Below the pieces are notes generated by a model. It did no database searches. It was not told the origin of the DNA and saw only the letters and a program-made list of their open reading frames with translations. Positions 15,396 through 27,741 of a stretch of 64,000 nucleotides of DNA are shown one piece after another. How positions within the stretch are numbered: the stretch's first letter is position 1; each line of letters opens with the position of its first letter. Both the position numbers and the translations under genes were made by a program. Origin of the DNA: Nomia melanderi (lineage: Eukaryota > Arthropoda > Insecta > Hymenoptera > Halictidae); contig NW_027475340.1 in NCBI RefSeq assembly GCF_051020985.1, positions 1 through 64,000 of the forward strand, read 5' to 3'.

Positions 15396-15548
15396 CTCGC
15401 ATAACACAGTTCCAGATCGCTTCTCGGCATTATGGTTAATATCAACGTGTGCTCGCATAAAACAGATCCAGATCGCCTCCCGGGCCTTACGGCTAATGTG
15501 AACGCGTACTAGCATAAGCCAAATCCAGCTCGCTTCTCGGCCTTATGG
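15396..15548 (+). repeat. U2-derived satellite, left edge block, U2 sense on plus strand
   Basis: About 2.7 monomers of the ~56-bp satellite in the orientation opposite to the main block. U2-like 5' ends are seen at about 15,416 (ATCGCTTCTCGGCATTATGG), then CGCCTCCCGGGCC and CGCTTCTCGGCCTTATGG. The linkers read CTCGCATAACACAGTTCCAG and close variants. These copies differ more from the consensus than the central ones, as expected of older edge monomers. Confidence 0.85.
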
Positions 15549-15565
15549 TTATGCTTTGCCATAAG
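15542..15565. repeat. Head-to-head orientation switch of the 56-bp satellite
   Basis: CTTATGG at 15,542-15,548 is followed after 10 bp by its reverse complement CCATAAG at 15,559-15,565. To the left, monomers carry U2 sense on the plus strand; to the right they carry it on the minus strand. The two sides meet at the same place in the monomer, so the junction is a small foldback. This marks one breakpoint of an inversion or inverted duplication inside the satellite. Confidence 0.85.
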
Positions 15566-16606
15566 CCCGACAGGATATCTGCATTTGGGTTATGCGAGTA
15601 CACTCTGATCTTAGTAATAAGGCTGAGAAGCGTTCCGGATTTGGGTTATTCGATTACACTTTGATCTTAGCCATAGGGCCGAGAAGCGATCTGGATGTGT
15701 GTTAGACGAGTACACTTTGTTCTTAGCCATAAGGCCTAGAGGCGATCTGGATGTGTGTTACGGGATTACACATTCATCTTAGCCATAAGGCCGGGAAGCG
15801 ATCTGGATGCTTGTTATGAGAGAACACTATGATCATAGCCATAAGGCCTAGAGGCGATCTGAATGTGTGTTATGCGAGTACACTTTGATCTTAGACATAA
15901 GGCCGTGAAGAAATCTGGATGTGTGTTATGAGAGTACAGTTTGATGTTAGCCATAAGGCCGAGAAGCGATCTAGACGTGTGTTAAGCGAGTACACTTTGG
16001 TGTTATCCATAAGGCCGAGAAGCGATCTGAAATTGTGTTATTCGAGTACACATTGATCTTAGCCATAAGGCCGAGAAACCACCTGGATTTGGGTCGTGCG
16101 AGTACACTCCGATCTTGGCCATAAGGCCGAGAAGCGATCTGGATGTGTGTTATGGGAGTACACTTTGATCTTAGCCATAAGGCGGAGAAGCGATCTGGAT
16201 GTGTGTTATGCGAGGACTCTTTGCTCCTAGCCATAAGCACGAGAAGCGAACTGTACGTGTGTTATGCGAGTACACTTTGATCTTAGCCATACGGCCGAGA
16301 AGCGATCTGGATTTGGGTTACTTGAGTGCACTTTGAGCTTAGCCATAAGGCCGACGAGCGATCTAGATGTGTGTTATGCGAGTACACATTGATCTTATCC
16401 ATAAGGCCGAGGTGCGATCTGGATTTGGGTTACTCGAGTGCACTTTGAGCTTAGCTATAAGGCCGACGAGCGATCTAGACGTGTGTTAAGCGAGTACACT
16501 TTGATGTTATCCATAAGGCCGAGAAGCGATCTGAAATTGGTTTATTCGAGTCCACTTTGATCTTAGCCATAAGGCCGAAAACCTATTTGGATTTGGTTTA
16601 TTCGGG

Positions 16607-16642
16607 TACACTTTGATCTTAGCCATAAGGCCGAGAAGCGAT
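16607..16642 (-). repeat. Example of an intact 36-nt U2-like segment
   Basis: A representative monomer whose minus strand reads ATCGCTTCTCGGCCTTATGG followed by CTAAGATCAAAGTGTA without interruption. Relative to human U2 as I recall it, it differs in the loop (TA for TT in CCTTTTGG) and by one extra A before GTGTA; both differences are, to my recollection, present in insect U2. It serves as a reference copy for aligning the array. Confidence 0.85.
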
Positions 16643-17629
16643 CTGGATTTGTGTTATTAGAGTAAACTTCGATCTTAGCCATGGGGCCGACAAGCGATCT
16701 TAATGTGTATTATTCGTGTACACTTTGATCTTAGCCGTAAGGCCGACAAGCGATCTGGAAGTGTGTTATGCAAGGACACTTTGATCTTAGCCATAAAGAC
16801 GAGAAGCGATCTGGATGTGTGTTATGCGAGTACACTTTGATCTTAACCATAAGCCCGAGAAGCGATCTGGTTGTATGTTATGACAGTACATTTGATCTTA
16901 GCCATAAAGACGAGATGCGATCTGGATGTGTGTTATACGAGTACACTTTGGTCTTAGCCGTAAGGCCGAGAAAAGATCTGGATGTGTGTTATGCGAGTAC
17001 ACTTTGATCTTAGCCATAAGCCCGAGGTGCGATCTGGATTTGGGTTATTCGACTAAACTTTGATCTTATCCACGAGACTATAAGCGATCTGTATGTGTGT
17101 TAAGCGAGTACACTTTGATATTAGCCATAAGGCCGAGAAGCATTCTGGATGTGTGTTGTGAGAGTACTCTTTGATCTTATCCATAGGGCCGAGAAGTCAT
17201 CTGGATTTGGGTTATTAGAGTACAGTTTCATCTTAGCCACATGGCCGAAAATCGATCTGGATGTGTGTTATGCGAGTACACTTTGGACTTAGCCATAAGG
17301 CCGAGAAGCGATCTGGATGTGTGTTTTGCGACTGAACTTTGATCTTAGCCATAAGGCCGAGAAGCGATCTGGATGTGTGTTTTGAGAGTACACTTTGATC
17401 TTAGCCATAAGACCGTGAACTGATCAGGACTTGTGTTATTCGGGTATACTTTGATCTTAGCCGTATGGCCGTGAAGCGTTCTGGATGTGTGTTATGCGAG
17501 TACACTTTGATCTTAACCATAAGCCCGAGAAGCGATCTGGTTGTATGTTATGACAGTACATTTGATCTTAGCCATAAGGCCGAGAAGCATTCTGGATGTG
17601 TGTTAAGCGAGTACACCTTGCTCTTAGCC

Positions 17630-18350
17630 ATAATGCCGAGAAGCGATCTGGAGTTGGGTTATTCGAGTACACTTTGATCATAGCCATAACGCCTACATCC
17701 GATCTGGATTTGGGTTATTCGAGTACACTTTGATCTTAGCCATCAGGCCGAGAAGCGATCTGGATGTGTGTTCTGCGAGTACACTTTGTTCTTTGCCATA
17801 AGGCCGGTAAGCCATCTGGATGAGTGTCATGCGAATACACTTTGTTACTATCCTTAAGGCCGAGACGCGATCTGGATATGTGTTATGCGAGTACACTTTG
17901 ATGTTAGCCACAAGGCCGAGAAGCGATCTGGATATGTGTTATGTGAGTACACTTTGATCTTAGGCATAAGGCCGAAAAGCGATATGGATTTCGGTTATTC
18001 GTGTACACCCTGATCTAAGCCATAAGGCCGAGAAGCGATCTGGATATGGGTTATTCGACTACACTTTGATCTAATCCATAAGGTCTTGAAACGAACCGAA
18101 TGTGTGTTATGCGAGGACACCCTGATCGTAGCCATAAGGCGTAGAAGCAATCTGGATGTGTGTTAGGCGAGTACACTTTGATCTTAGCTATAAGGCCGAT
18201 GAGCGACCTGGAGTTGTGTTTTTCGAGCACCGTTTCACCTTAGCCATAATGCCGAGGAGAGATCTGGATTTGGGTCATTCGAGTACACTTTGATCTCAAC
18301 CATAAGGAAAAGAAGCGATCTGCATTTTCGTCATTTCGAAACACTTTGAT
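17630..18350 (-). repeat. 56-bp satellite segment duplicated 9,391 bp downstream (copy 1)
   Basis: This stretch recurs at about 27,021-27,741. The spacing is 9,391 bp both before and after a patch of mismatch: GCCTACATCC is at 17,691 with its match at 27,082, and CTAATCCATAAGG is at 18,071 and 27,462. Rare shared variants such as AACGAACCGAATG and TTTTTCGAGCACCG confirm common origin rather than ordinary monomer similarity. Confidence 0.85.
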
Positions 18351-19159
18351 CTTATCCATAAGGCCGAGAATCGACCTGGATGTGTGTTATGCGAGTACTC
18401 TTTGATCTTCGCCATTAGGCCGAGAGTCGATCTGGTTGTCTGCTATGCGAGGAGACTTTGATCTTAGCCATAATGCCGAGAAGCGATCTGGATGTGTGTT
18501 ATGCGAGTACTCCTTGATCTTAGCCATAAGGCCGAGAAGCGACCTAGGTGTGTGTTATGCAAGTACACTTTGATCTGAGCCATAAGTGCAATACGCCACC
18601 TGGATTTGTGTTATTCGAGTACACTTAGATCTTAGCCATAAGGCCGAGAAGCGATTTGGATGTGTGTTATGCGAGTACACTTTGATCATATCCATAAGGC
18701 CGAAAGCGATCTGGATTTTGGTTATGCGAGTACCCTTTGATGTTAGCCAGAAGGCCGAGAAGCGATCTGGATGTGTGTTATACGAGTACACTTTGATCTT
18801 AGCCATAAGGCCGAGAAGCGATCTGGATTTGGGTTATTGGAGTACACTTCGATTTTAGCCATAAGGCCGAGGATCGATCTGGATGTGTGTTATGCGAGTA
18901 CACTTTGATCTCATCAATAACGCCGAGAAGTGTTCTGGATGTGTGTTATGCGAGTACACTTTGATCTCAGCCATAAGGACGAGAAGTGATCTGGATTTGG
19001 GTTAGTCGATCACACTTTTACCTTAGGCATAAGGCCGTGAAGCGTTCTGGATGTGTGTTATGCGAGTATACTTTGATCCTAGCCATACGGCAGAGCAGCG
19101 ATCTGGATTTGGGTTATTCGAGCAAACTTTGATCTTAACCATAAGGCCGTGAAGCGATC

Positions 19160-22100
19160 TGTAAGTGTGTTATGCGAGTGCACTTTGATAGTAACCATAA
19201 GGCCGTGAAGCGATATGGATGTGTGTTATGGGAATACAATTTGATCTTAGCCATAAGGGCGATAAGCGACCTGGATTTGGGTATGCGAGTACACTTTCAT
19301 CTTAGCCATACGGCTGAGAAGCTATCTGGATGTGTGTTATGCGAGTACACTTTGATCTCATCAATACGGCCGAGAAGTGTTCTGGATATGCGTTATGCGA
19401 GTACACTTTGATCTTAGCCATAAGGCCGGAAAGCGACCTGGATGTTTGTTATGCGAGTACACTTAGATCTTAGCCATAAGGCCGAGAAGCGATCTGGATG
19501 TGTGTTATGCGAGTACACTTTGATCTCAGCCATAATGCCGAGAAGTGTTCTGGACGTGTGTTATGCGAGTACACTTTCATCTTAGTCATACGGACGAGAA
19601 GCGATATGGATTTGGGTTATACGGGTGCACTTTGATCCTAGCCATAAGACCGAGAAGCGATCTGGATGTGTGTCATGCGAGTACACTTTGATCGTAGCCA
19701 TACGGACGAGCAGCGATCTGGATGTGTGTTATTCGAGTACACTTTGATCATATCCATAAGGCCGAAAGCGATCTGGATGTGTGTTATGCGAGTACACTTC
19801 TATGCTAGCCATAAGGCCGAGAAGCGATCGGGATGTGTGTCATGCGAGTACACATTGATCTTAGCCATCCGGACGAGCAGCGATCTGGATGTGTGTTATT
19901 CGAGTACACTTTGATCATATCCATAAGGCCGAAAGCGATCTGGATGTGTGTTATGCGAGTACACTTTGATCTTAGCCATAAGGCCGAAAGCGATCTGGAT
20001 GTGTGTTATGCGAGTACACTTTGATGCTAGCCATAAGGCCGAGAAGCGATCGGGATGTGTGTCATGCGAGTACACTTTGATCTTAGCCATACGGACGAGC
20101 AGCGATCTGGATGTGTGTTATTCGAGTACACTTTGATCATATCCATAAGGCCGAAAGCGATCTGGATGTGTGTTATGCGAGTACACTTTGATCTTAGCCA
20201 TAAGGCCGAGAAGCGATCTGGATATGTGTTATGCGAGTACACTTTGATCTCAGCCATAAGGACGAGAAGTGATCTGGATTTGGGTTAGTCGATCACACTT
20301 TTATCTTATGCATAAGGCCGTGAAGCGTTCTGGATGCGTGTTATGCGAGTATACTTTGATCCTAGCCATACGGCAGAGCAGCGATCTGGATTTGGGTTAT
20401 TCGAGCAAACTTTGATCTTAACCATAAGACCGTGAAGCGATCTGTATGTGTGTTATGCGAGTGCACTTTGATAGTAACCATAAGGCCGTGAAGCGATATG
20501 GATGTGTGTTATGGGAATACAATTTGATCTTAGCCATAAGGGCGATAAGCGACCTTTATTTGCGTATGCGAGTACACTTTCATCTTAGCCGTACGGCTAT
20601 GAAGCTATCTGGATGTGTGTTATGCGAGTACACTTTGATCTCATCAATAAGGCCGAGATGTGTTCTGGATGTGCGTTATGCGAGTACACTTTGATCTTAG
20701 CCATAAGGCCGGAAAGCGACCTGGATGTTTGTTATGCGAGTACACTTTGATCTCAGCCATAATGCCGAGAAGTGTTCTGGACGTGTGTTATGCGAGTACA
20801 CTTTGATCTTAGTCATACGGACGAGAAGCGATATGGATTTGGGTTATACGGGTGCACTTTGATCCTAGCCATAAGACCGAGAAGCGATCTGGATGTGTGT
20901 CATGCGAGTACACTTTGATCTTAGCCATACGGACGAGCAGCGATCTGGATGTGTGTTATTCGAGTACACTTTGATCATATCCATAAGGCCGAAAGCGATC
21001 TGGATGTGTGTTTTGCGAGTACACTTTGATGCTACCCATAAGGCCGAGAAGCGATCGGGATGTGTGTCATGCGAGTACACATTGATCTTAGCCATCCGGA
21101 CGAGCAGCGATCTGGATGTGTGTTATTCGAGTACACTTTGATCATATCCACAAGGCCGAAAGCGATCTGGATGTGTGTTATGCGAGTACACTTTGATCTT
21201 AGCCATAAGGCCGAAAGCGATCTGGATGTGTGTTATGCGAGTACACTTTGATGCTAGCCATAAGGCCGAGAAGCGATCGGGATGTGTGTCATGCGAGTAC
21301 ACTTTGATCTTAGCCATACGGACGAGCAGCGATCTGGATGTGTGTTATTCCAGTACACTTTGATCATATCCATAAGGCCGAAAGCGATCTGGATGTGTTT
21401 TATGCGGGTACACTTTGATCTTAGCCATAAGGCCGAGAAGCGGTCTGGATGTTTGTTATGCGAGTACACTTTGATCATAGCCATATGGCCGAGAAGAGAT
21501 CTGGATTTGGGTTACTCGAGTACACTTTGATCTTAGCTATAAGGCCAAAAATTGATATGGATGTGGGTTATTCGATTACACTTTGATCTTAGATATAAGG
21601 CCGAGAAGCGATCTGGATTTGGGTTATTCGTGTACACTTCGATCGTAGCCATAAGGCCGAGCAGCGATCTGGATTTGGGTTATTCGAGTACACTTTGATT
21701 TTAGCCATAAGGCCGAGAAGCGATCTGGATGTGTGTTATGCGAGTACACTTTGATCTCATCCATAAGGACGAGAAGCGACCTGGATGTTTGTTATGCGAG
21801 TACACTTTGATCTCAGCCATAATGCCGAGAAGTGTTCTGGACGTGTGTTATGCGAGTACACTTTGATCTTAGTCATACGGACGAGAAGCGATATGGATTT
21901 GGGTTATACGGGTGCACTTTGATCCTAGCCATAAGACCGAGAAGCGATCTGGATGTGTGTCATGCGAGTACACTTTGATCTTAGCCATACGGACGAGCAG
22001 CGATCTGGATGTGTGTTATTCGAGTACACTTTGATCATATCCATAAGGCCGAAAGCGATCTGGATGTGTGTTTTGCGAGTACACTTTGATGCTAGCCATA

Positions 22101-24920
22101 AGGCCGAGAAGCGATCGGGATGTGTGTCATGCGAGTACACTTTGATCTTAGCCATACGGACGAGCAGCGATCTGGATGTGTGTTATTCCAGTACACTTTG
22201 ATCATATCCATAAGGCCGAAAGCGATCTGGATGTGTTTTATGCGAGTACACTTTGATCTTAGCCATAAGGCCGAGAAGCGGTCTGGATGTTTGTTATGCG
22301 AGTACACTTTGATCATAGCCATATGGCCGAGAAGAGATCTGGATTTGGGTTACTCGAGTACACTTTGATCTTAGCTATAAGGCCAAAAATTGATATGGAT
22401 GTGGGTTATTCGATTACACTTTGATCTTAGATATAAGGCCGAGAAGCGATCTGGATTTGGGTTATTCGTGTACACTTCGATCGTAGCCATAAGGCCGAGC
22501 AGCGATCTGGATTTGGGTTATTCGAGTACACTTTGATTTTAGCCATAAGGCCGAGAAGCGATCTGGATGTGTGTTATGCGAGTACACTTTGATCTCATCC
22601 ATAAGGACGAGAAGTGATCTGGATTTGGGTTAGTCGATCACACTTTTATCTTAGGCATAAGGCCGTGAAGCGATCTGGATGTGTGTTATGCGAGTATACT
22701 TTGATCCTAGCCATACGGCAGTGCAGCGATTTGGATTTGGGTTATTCGAGCAAACTTTGATCTCAGCCATAAGGACTTGAAGTGATCTGGATTTGGGTTA
22801 GTCGATCACACTTTTATCTTTGGCATAAGGCCGTGAAGCGTTCTGGATGTGTGCTTTGCGAGTATACTTTGATCATATCCATAAGGCCGAAAGCGATCTG
22901 GATGTGTGTTATGCGAGTACACTTTGATCGTAGCCATGAGGCCGAGAAGCGATCTGGATGTGTGGTACGCGAGGACGCGTTGGTCGAAGCCTTGAGGCCG
23001 AGAAGCGATCTGAACTTGGTTTATTCGAGTACACTTTGATCTTAGCCATAAGGCCGAGTAGTTTTCGGTATATGTGTTATGCGAGTATACGTTCATCTCA
23101 GCCATAAGGCCGAGAAGCGACCTGGTTGTGTGTTATGTGAGTACACTTTGATCTTAGGCATAAGCCCGAGAAGTGATCTGGTTGTGTGTTATGCGAGTAC
23201 ACTTTGATCGTAGCCACAAGGCCGAGAACTGATCTGGATTTGGGTTATTCGCGTACACTTTGATCTTATCCATAGGGCCGAGTAGCGATCTGGAAGAATG
23301 TTATGCGAGTATACTTTGATCGTTGCTATAATGCCGAGAAACGACCTGGATCTGTATTATGCGAGTGCAAATTGATCTTAGCCATAAGGGCAATAAGCCA
23401 TCTGGATGTGTGTTATGCGTGTACACTTTGATTTCAGCCATAATGCCGAGAAGTGTTCTGGATGTGTGTTATGCGAGTACACTTTGATGTTAGCCATACG
23501 GACGAGAAGCGATATGGATTTGGGTTATACGGGTGCACTTTGATCCTAGCCATAAGACCGAGAAGCGATCTGGATGTGTGTTATGCGAGTACACTTCGAT
23601 CGTAGCCATAAGGCCGAGCAGCGATCTGGATTTGGGTTATTCGAGTACACTTTGATCTTATCCATCCGGCCGAGAAGCGATCTGGATGTGTGTTATGCGA
23701 GTACACTTTGCTCTCATCAATAAGGCCGAGAAGTGTTCTGGATGTCTGTTATGCGAGTACACTTTGATCTCATCAATAAGGCCGAGATGTGTTCTGGATG
23801 TGCGTTATGCGAGTACACTTTGATCTTAGCCATAAGGCCGGAAAGCGACCTGGATGTTTGTTATGCGAGTACACTTTGATCTCAGCCATAATGCCGAGAA
23901 GTGTTCTGGACGTGTGTTATGCGAGTACACTTTGATCTTAGTCATACGGACGAGAAGCGATATGGATTTGGGTTATACGGGTGCACTTTGATCCTAGCCA
24001 TAAGACCGAGAAGCGATCTGGATGTGTGTCATGCGAGTACACTTTGATCTTAGCCATACGGACGAGCAGCGATCTGGATGTGTGTTATTCGAGTACACTT
24101 TGATCATATCCATAAGGCCGAAAGCGATCTGGATGTGTGTTTTGCGAGTACACTTTGATGCTACCCATAAGGCCGAGAAGCGATCGGGATGTGTGTCATG
24201 CGAGTACACATTGATCTTAGCCATCCGGACGAGCAGCGATCTGGATGTGTGTTATTCGAGTACACTTTGATCATATCCACAAGGCCGAAAGCGATCTGGA
24301 TGTGTGTTATGCGAGTACACTTTGATCTTAGCCATAAGGCCGAAAGCGATCTGGATGTGTGTTATGCGAGTACACTTTGATGCTAGCCATAAGGCCGAGA
24401 AGCGATCGGGATGTGTGTCATGCGAGTACACTTTGATCTTAGCCATACGGACGAGCAGCGATCTGGATGTGTGTTATTCCAGTACACTTTGATCATATCC
24501 ATAAGGCCGAAAGCGATCTGGATGTGTTTTATGCGGGTACACTTTGATCTTAGCCATAAGGCCGAGAAGCGGTCTGGATGTTTGTTATGCGAGTACACTT
24601 TGATCATAGCCATATGGCCGAGAAGAGATCTGGATTTGGGTTACTCGAGTACACTTTGATCTTAGCTATAAGGCCAAAAATTGATATGGATGTGGGTTAT
24701 TCGATTACACTTTGATCTTAGATATAAGGCCGAGAAGCGATCTGGATTTGGGTTATTCGTGTACACTTCGATCGTAGCCATAAGGCCGAGCAGCGATCTG
24801 GATTTGGGTTATTCGAGTACACTTTGATTTCAGCCATAAGGCCGAGAAGCGATCTGGATGTGTGCTATGCGAGTACACTTTGATCTCATCAATAAGGCCG
24901 AGAAGCGTTGTGGATGTGTG
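19160..24920 (-). repeat. Higher-order repeat domain of the 56-bp satellite
   Basis: Multi-monomer blocks recur at constant offsets. Blocks at 19,666-20,288 recur 1,227 bp later (19,666 to 20,893; 19,833 to 21,060; 20,055 to 21,282). A block at 20,893 recurs 1,060 bp later at 21,953. A block at 21,254 recurs 838 bp later at 22,092. The region from about 20,760 to 21,830 recurs 3,129 bp later (20,893 to 24,022; 21,282 to 24,411). Copies are nearly identical while neighbouring monomers differ clearly, so these are recent multi-monomer amplifications. Monomers outside this domain are more heterogeneous. Confidence 0.85.
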
Positions 24921-27020
24921 TTATCCCAGCACGCTTTGATCTTAGCCATAAGGCCTAGAATCGACTTGGATGTGTGTTATGCAAGTACAACTTGATCTTA
25001 GCCATACGGCAGAGCAGCGATCTGGATTTGCGTTATTCGAGTACACTTTGATCTTACCCATAAGGCCGACAAGCGATATGGATGTGGGTTATGCGAGTGC
25101 ACTTTGATCTTAGCCACAAGGCCGAGAAGCGATATCGATGTGTGTTATGGGAATACACTTTGATCTTAGCCATAAAGCCGAGAAGCGATCTGGATTTGGG
25201 TTATTCGATTGCACTTTGATCTTAGCCAAAGGCCGAGTAGTGATCTAGATGTGTGTTATGCGAGTACGCCCTGATCTTAGCCCTAAGTCCGAGAAGCAAT
25301 CTGGATTTGTGTTATGCGTGTACATTTTAAATCTCAGCCATAAGGCCGAGACGCGATCTGGATGTGTGTTATGCGATAACACTCTGTTCATAGCCACAAG
25401 GCCCAATAAACGAGCTGGATTTGGGTCATGCGAGTACACTTTGATCACATCCATGAGGCCGAGAAGCGAACTGGATGTCTGACATGCGTGTACACTTTGA
25501 TCTTAGCAATATGGCCGAGGAGCGATCTGGATGTGTGTTATGCGAGTACACTTTGACCTTAGACATGCGACAGAGGAGCGATCTGGATTTGGGTTATTCG
25601 TGTGCACTTTGATCTTAACCATCAGACCGCGAAGCGGTCTGGATGTGTGTTATGCTAATACTCTTTGACCTTAGCCATACGGCCGAGTAGCTATCGGGAT
25701 TTGGGTCATTCGAGTCCACTTTGGTCTTAGCCATAAGGCCGAGAAGCGGTCTGGATTTTGGTTATTCGAGTACAAAATGATCTTAGCCATTAGACCGCGA
25801 AGCGATCTGGATGTGTTTTATGCGAGTACACTTTGATCTTGGACATACAGCCGAGCAGCGCTCTGGATTTATGTTATTCGAGTATGATTTGATCTTAGCT
25901 ATATGGCCGAGAAGCGATCTGGATGAGTTTTACGCGAGTACACTTTGTGCTTAGCCATAAGGCCGAGAAGCGATCTGGATTTGCTTCATGCCGGTGCACT
26001 TTGATCTTAGCCATACGGTCGAGCAGAGACCTGGATTTTAGTTATTCGTGTACACTTTGATCTTAGCCGTAAGGGCGAGGAGCGTTCTGGATGTGTGTTA
26101 TGGGAGTACACTTTGATCTGAGCCATACGGCCGGGAAGCCATCAGGATTTGGGTTATCCAATCACACTTTCATCTTAGGCATAAGGCCGCGAAGCGGTCT
26201 GCACGTCTGTTATGCGCGTACACTTTGATCTTAGCCATAAGGCCAAAAATCGATCTGGATGTGTGTTATGCGAGTACACTTTGATATTAGCCATACGGAC
26301 GAGCAGAGATCTGGATTTGGGTTATTCGTGTACACTTTGATCTTAGCCATAAGGCCGCAATGCGTTCTGGATGTGTGTTACGCGAGTATACTTTGACCTT
26401 AGTCATAAGGCTGAAAAGCGACCTGGATTTGGATTATTCGAGTAGACTTTGATATTAGCCATAAGCGCGAGAAGCGTTCTGGATGTGTGTTACGCGAGTA
26501 CACTTTGAACATAGCCATACGGCAGAGTAGCGATCTGTATTTGGGTTATACGAGTTCACTCTGATCTTTGCCATAAGTCCGTGAGGCGATCTGGACGTGT
26601 TTTATTCGAGTACACTTTGATCTTAGCCATACGGCCGAGCTGCGATATGGATTTGGGTTGTTCGTGTACACTTTGATCTTAGCCATAAGGCCGAGAAGCG
26701 ATCTGGATGTATGTTATACGAGTGCACTTTGATCCTAGCCGTCAGGCCGAGAAGCGTTCTGGATGTGTGTTATGCGAGTGCACTTTCATCTTAGCCACAA
26801 TGCCGAGAAGCGATCTGGATGTGCGTTATGCGGCTACACTTTGATCTTATCCATACGGCCGAGCAGCGATCTGGATTTGGGTTATTAGTGTACACTTTGA
26901 TCTTAGCTATAAGGCCGAGAACTGACCTGGATGTGTGTTTTACGAGTACACTTTGATCATAGCCATAAGGCCGAGAAGCGACCTAGATTTGGGATATTCG
27001 AGTACACTTTGGTCTTAGCC

Positions 27021-27741
27021 ATAATGCCGAGAAGCGATCTGGAGTTGGGTTATTCGAGTACACTTTGATCATAGCCATAACGCCTACATCCGATCTGGAT
27101 TTGGGTTATTCGAGTACACTTTGATCTTAGTCATCAGGCCGAGAAGCGATCTGGATGTGTGTTCTGCGAGTACACTTTGTTCTTTGCCATAAGGCCGATA
27201 AGCCATCTGGATGAGTGTCATGCGAATACACTTTGTTACTATCCTTAAGGCCGAGACGCGATCTGGATATGTGTTATGCGAGTACACTTTGCTCTCATCA
27301 ATAAGGCCGAGAAGTGTTCTGGATGTCTGTTATGCGAGTACACTTTGATCTTAGCCATACGGACGAGCAGCGATCTGGATGTGTGTTATGCGTGTACACT
27401 TTGATCTCAGCCATAATGCCGAGAAGCGATCTGGATATGGGTTATTCGACTACACTTTGATCTAATCCATAAGGTCTTGAAACGAACCGAATGTGTGTTA
27501 TGCGAGGACACCCTGATCGTAGTCATAAGGCGTAGAAGCAATCTGGATGTGTGTTAGGCGAGTACACTTTGATCTTAGCTATAAGGCCGATGAGCGACCT
27601 GGAGTTGTGTTTTTCGAGCACCGTTTCACCTTAGCCATAATGCCGAGGAGAGATCTGGATTTGGGTCATTCGAGTACACTTTGATCTCAACCATAAGGAA
27701 AAGAAGCGATCTGCATTTTCGTCATTTCGAAACACTTTGAC
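27021..27741 (-). repeat. 56-bp satellite segment (copy 2), with a converted patch
   Basis: Second copy of the 17,630-18,350 segment. From about 27,287 to 27,420 it differs from copy 1 although the overall length is unchanged. The start of this patch, CTTTGCTCTCATCAATAAGG, matches the monomer at about 23,707-23,770 instead, including its GATGTCTGTTATGCG linker variant. The simplest reading is a gene-conversion tract laid over an older duplication. Confidence 0.78.
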
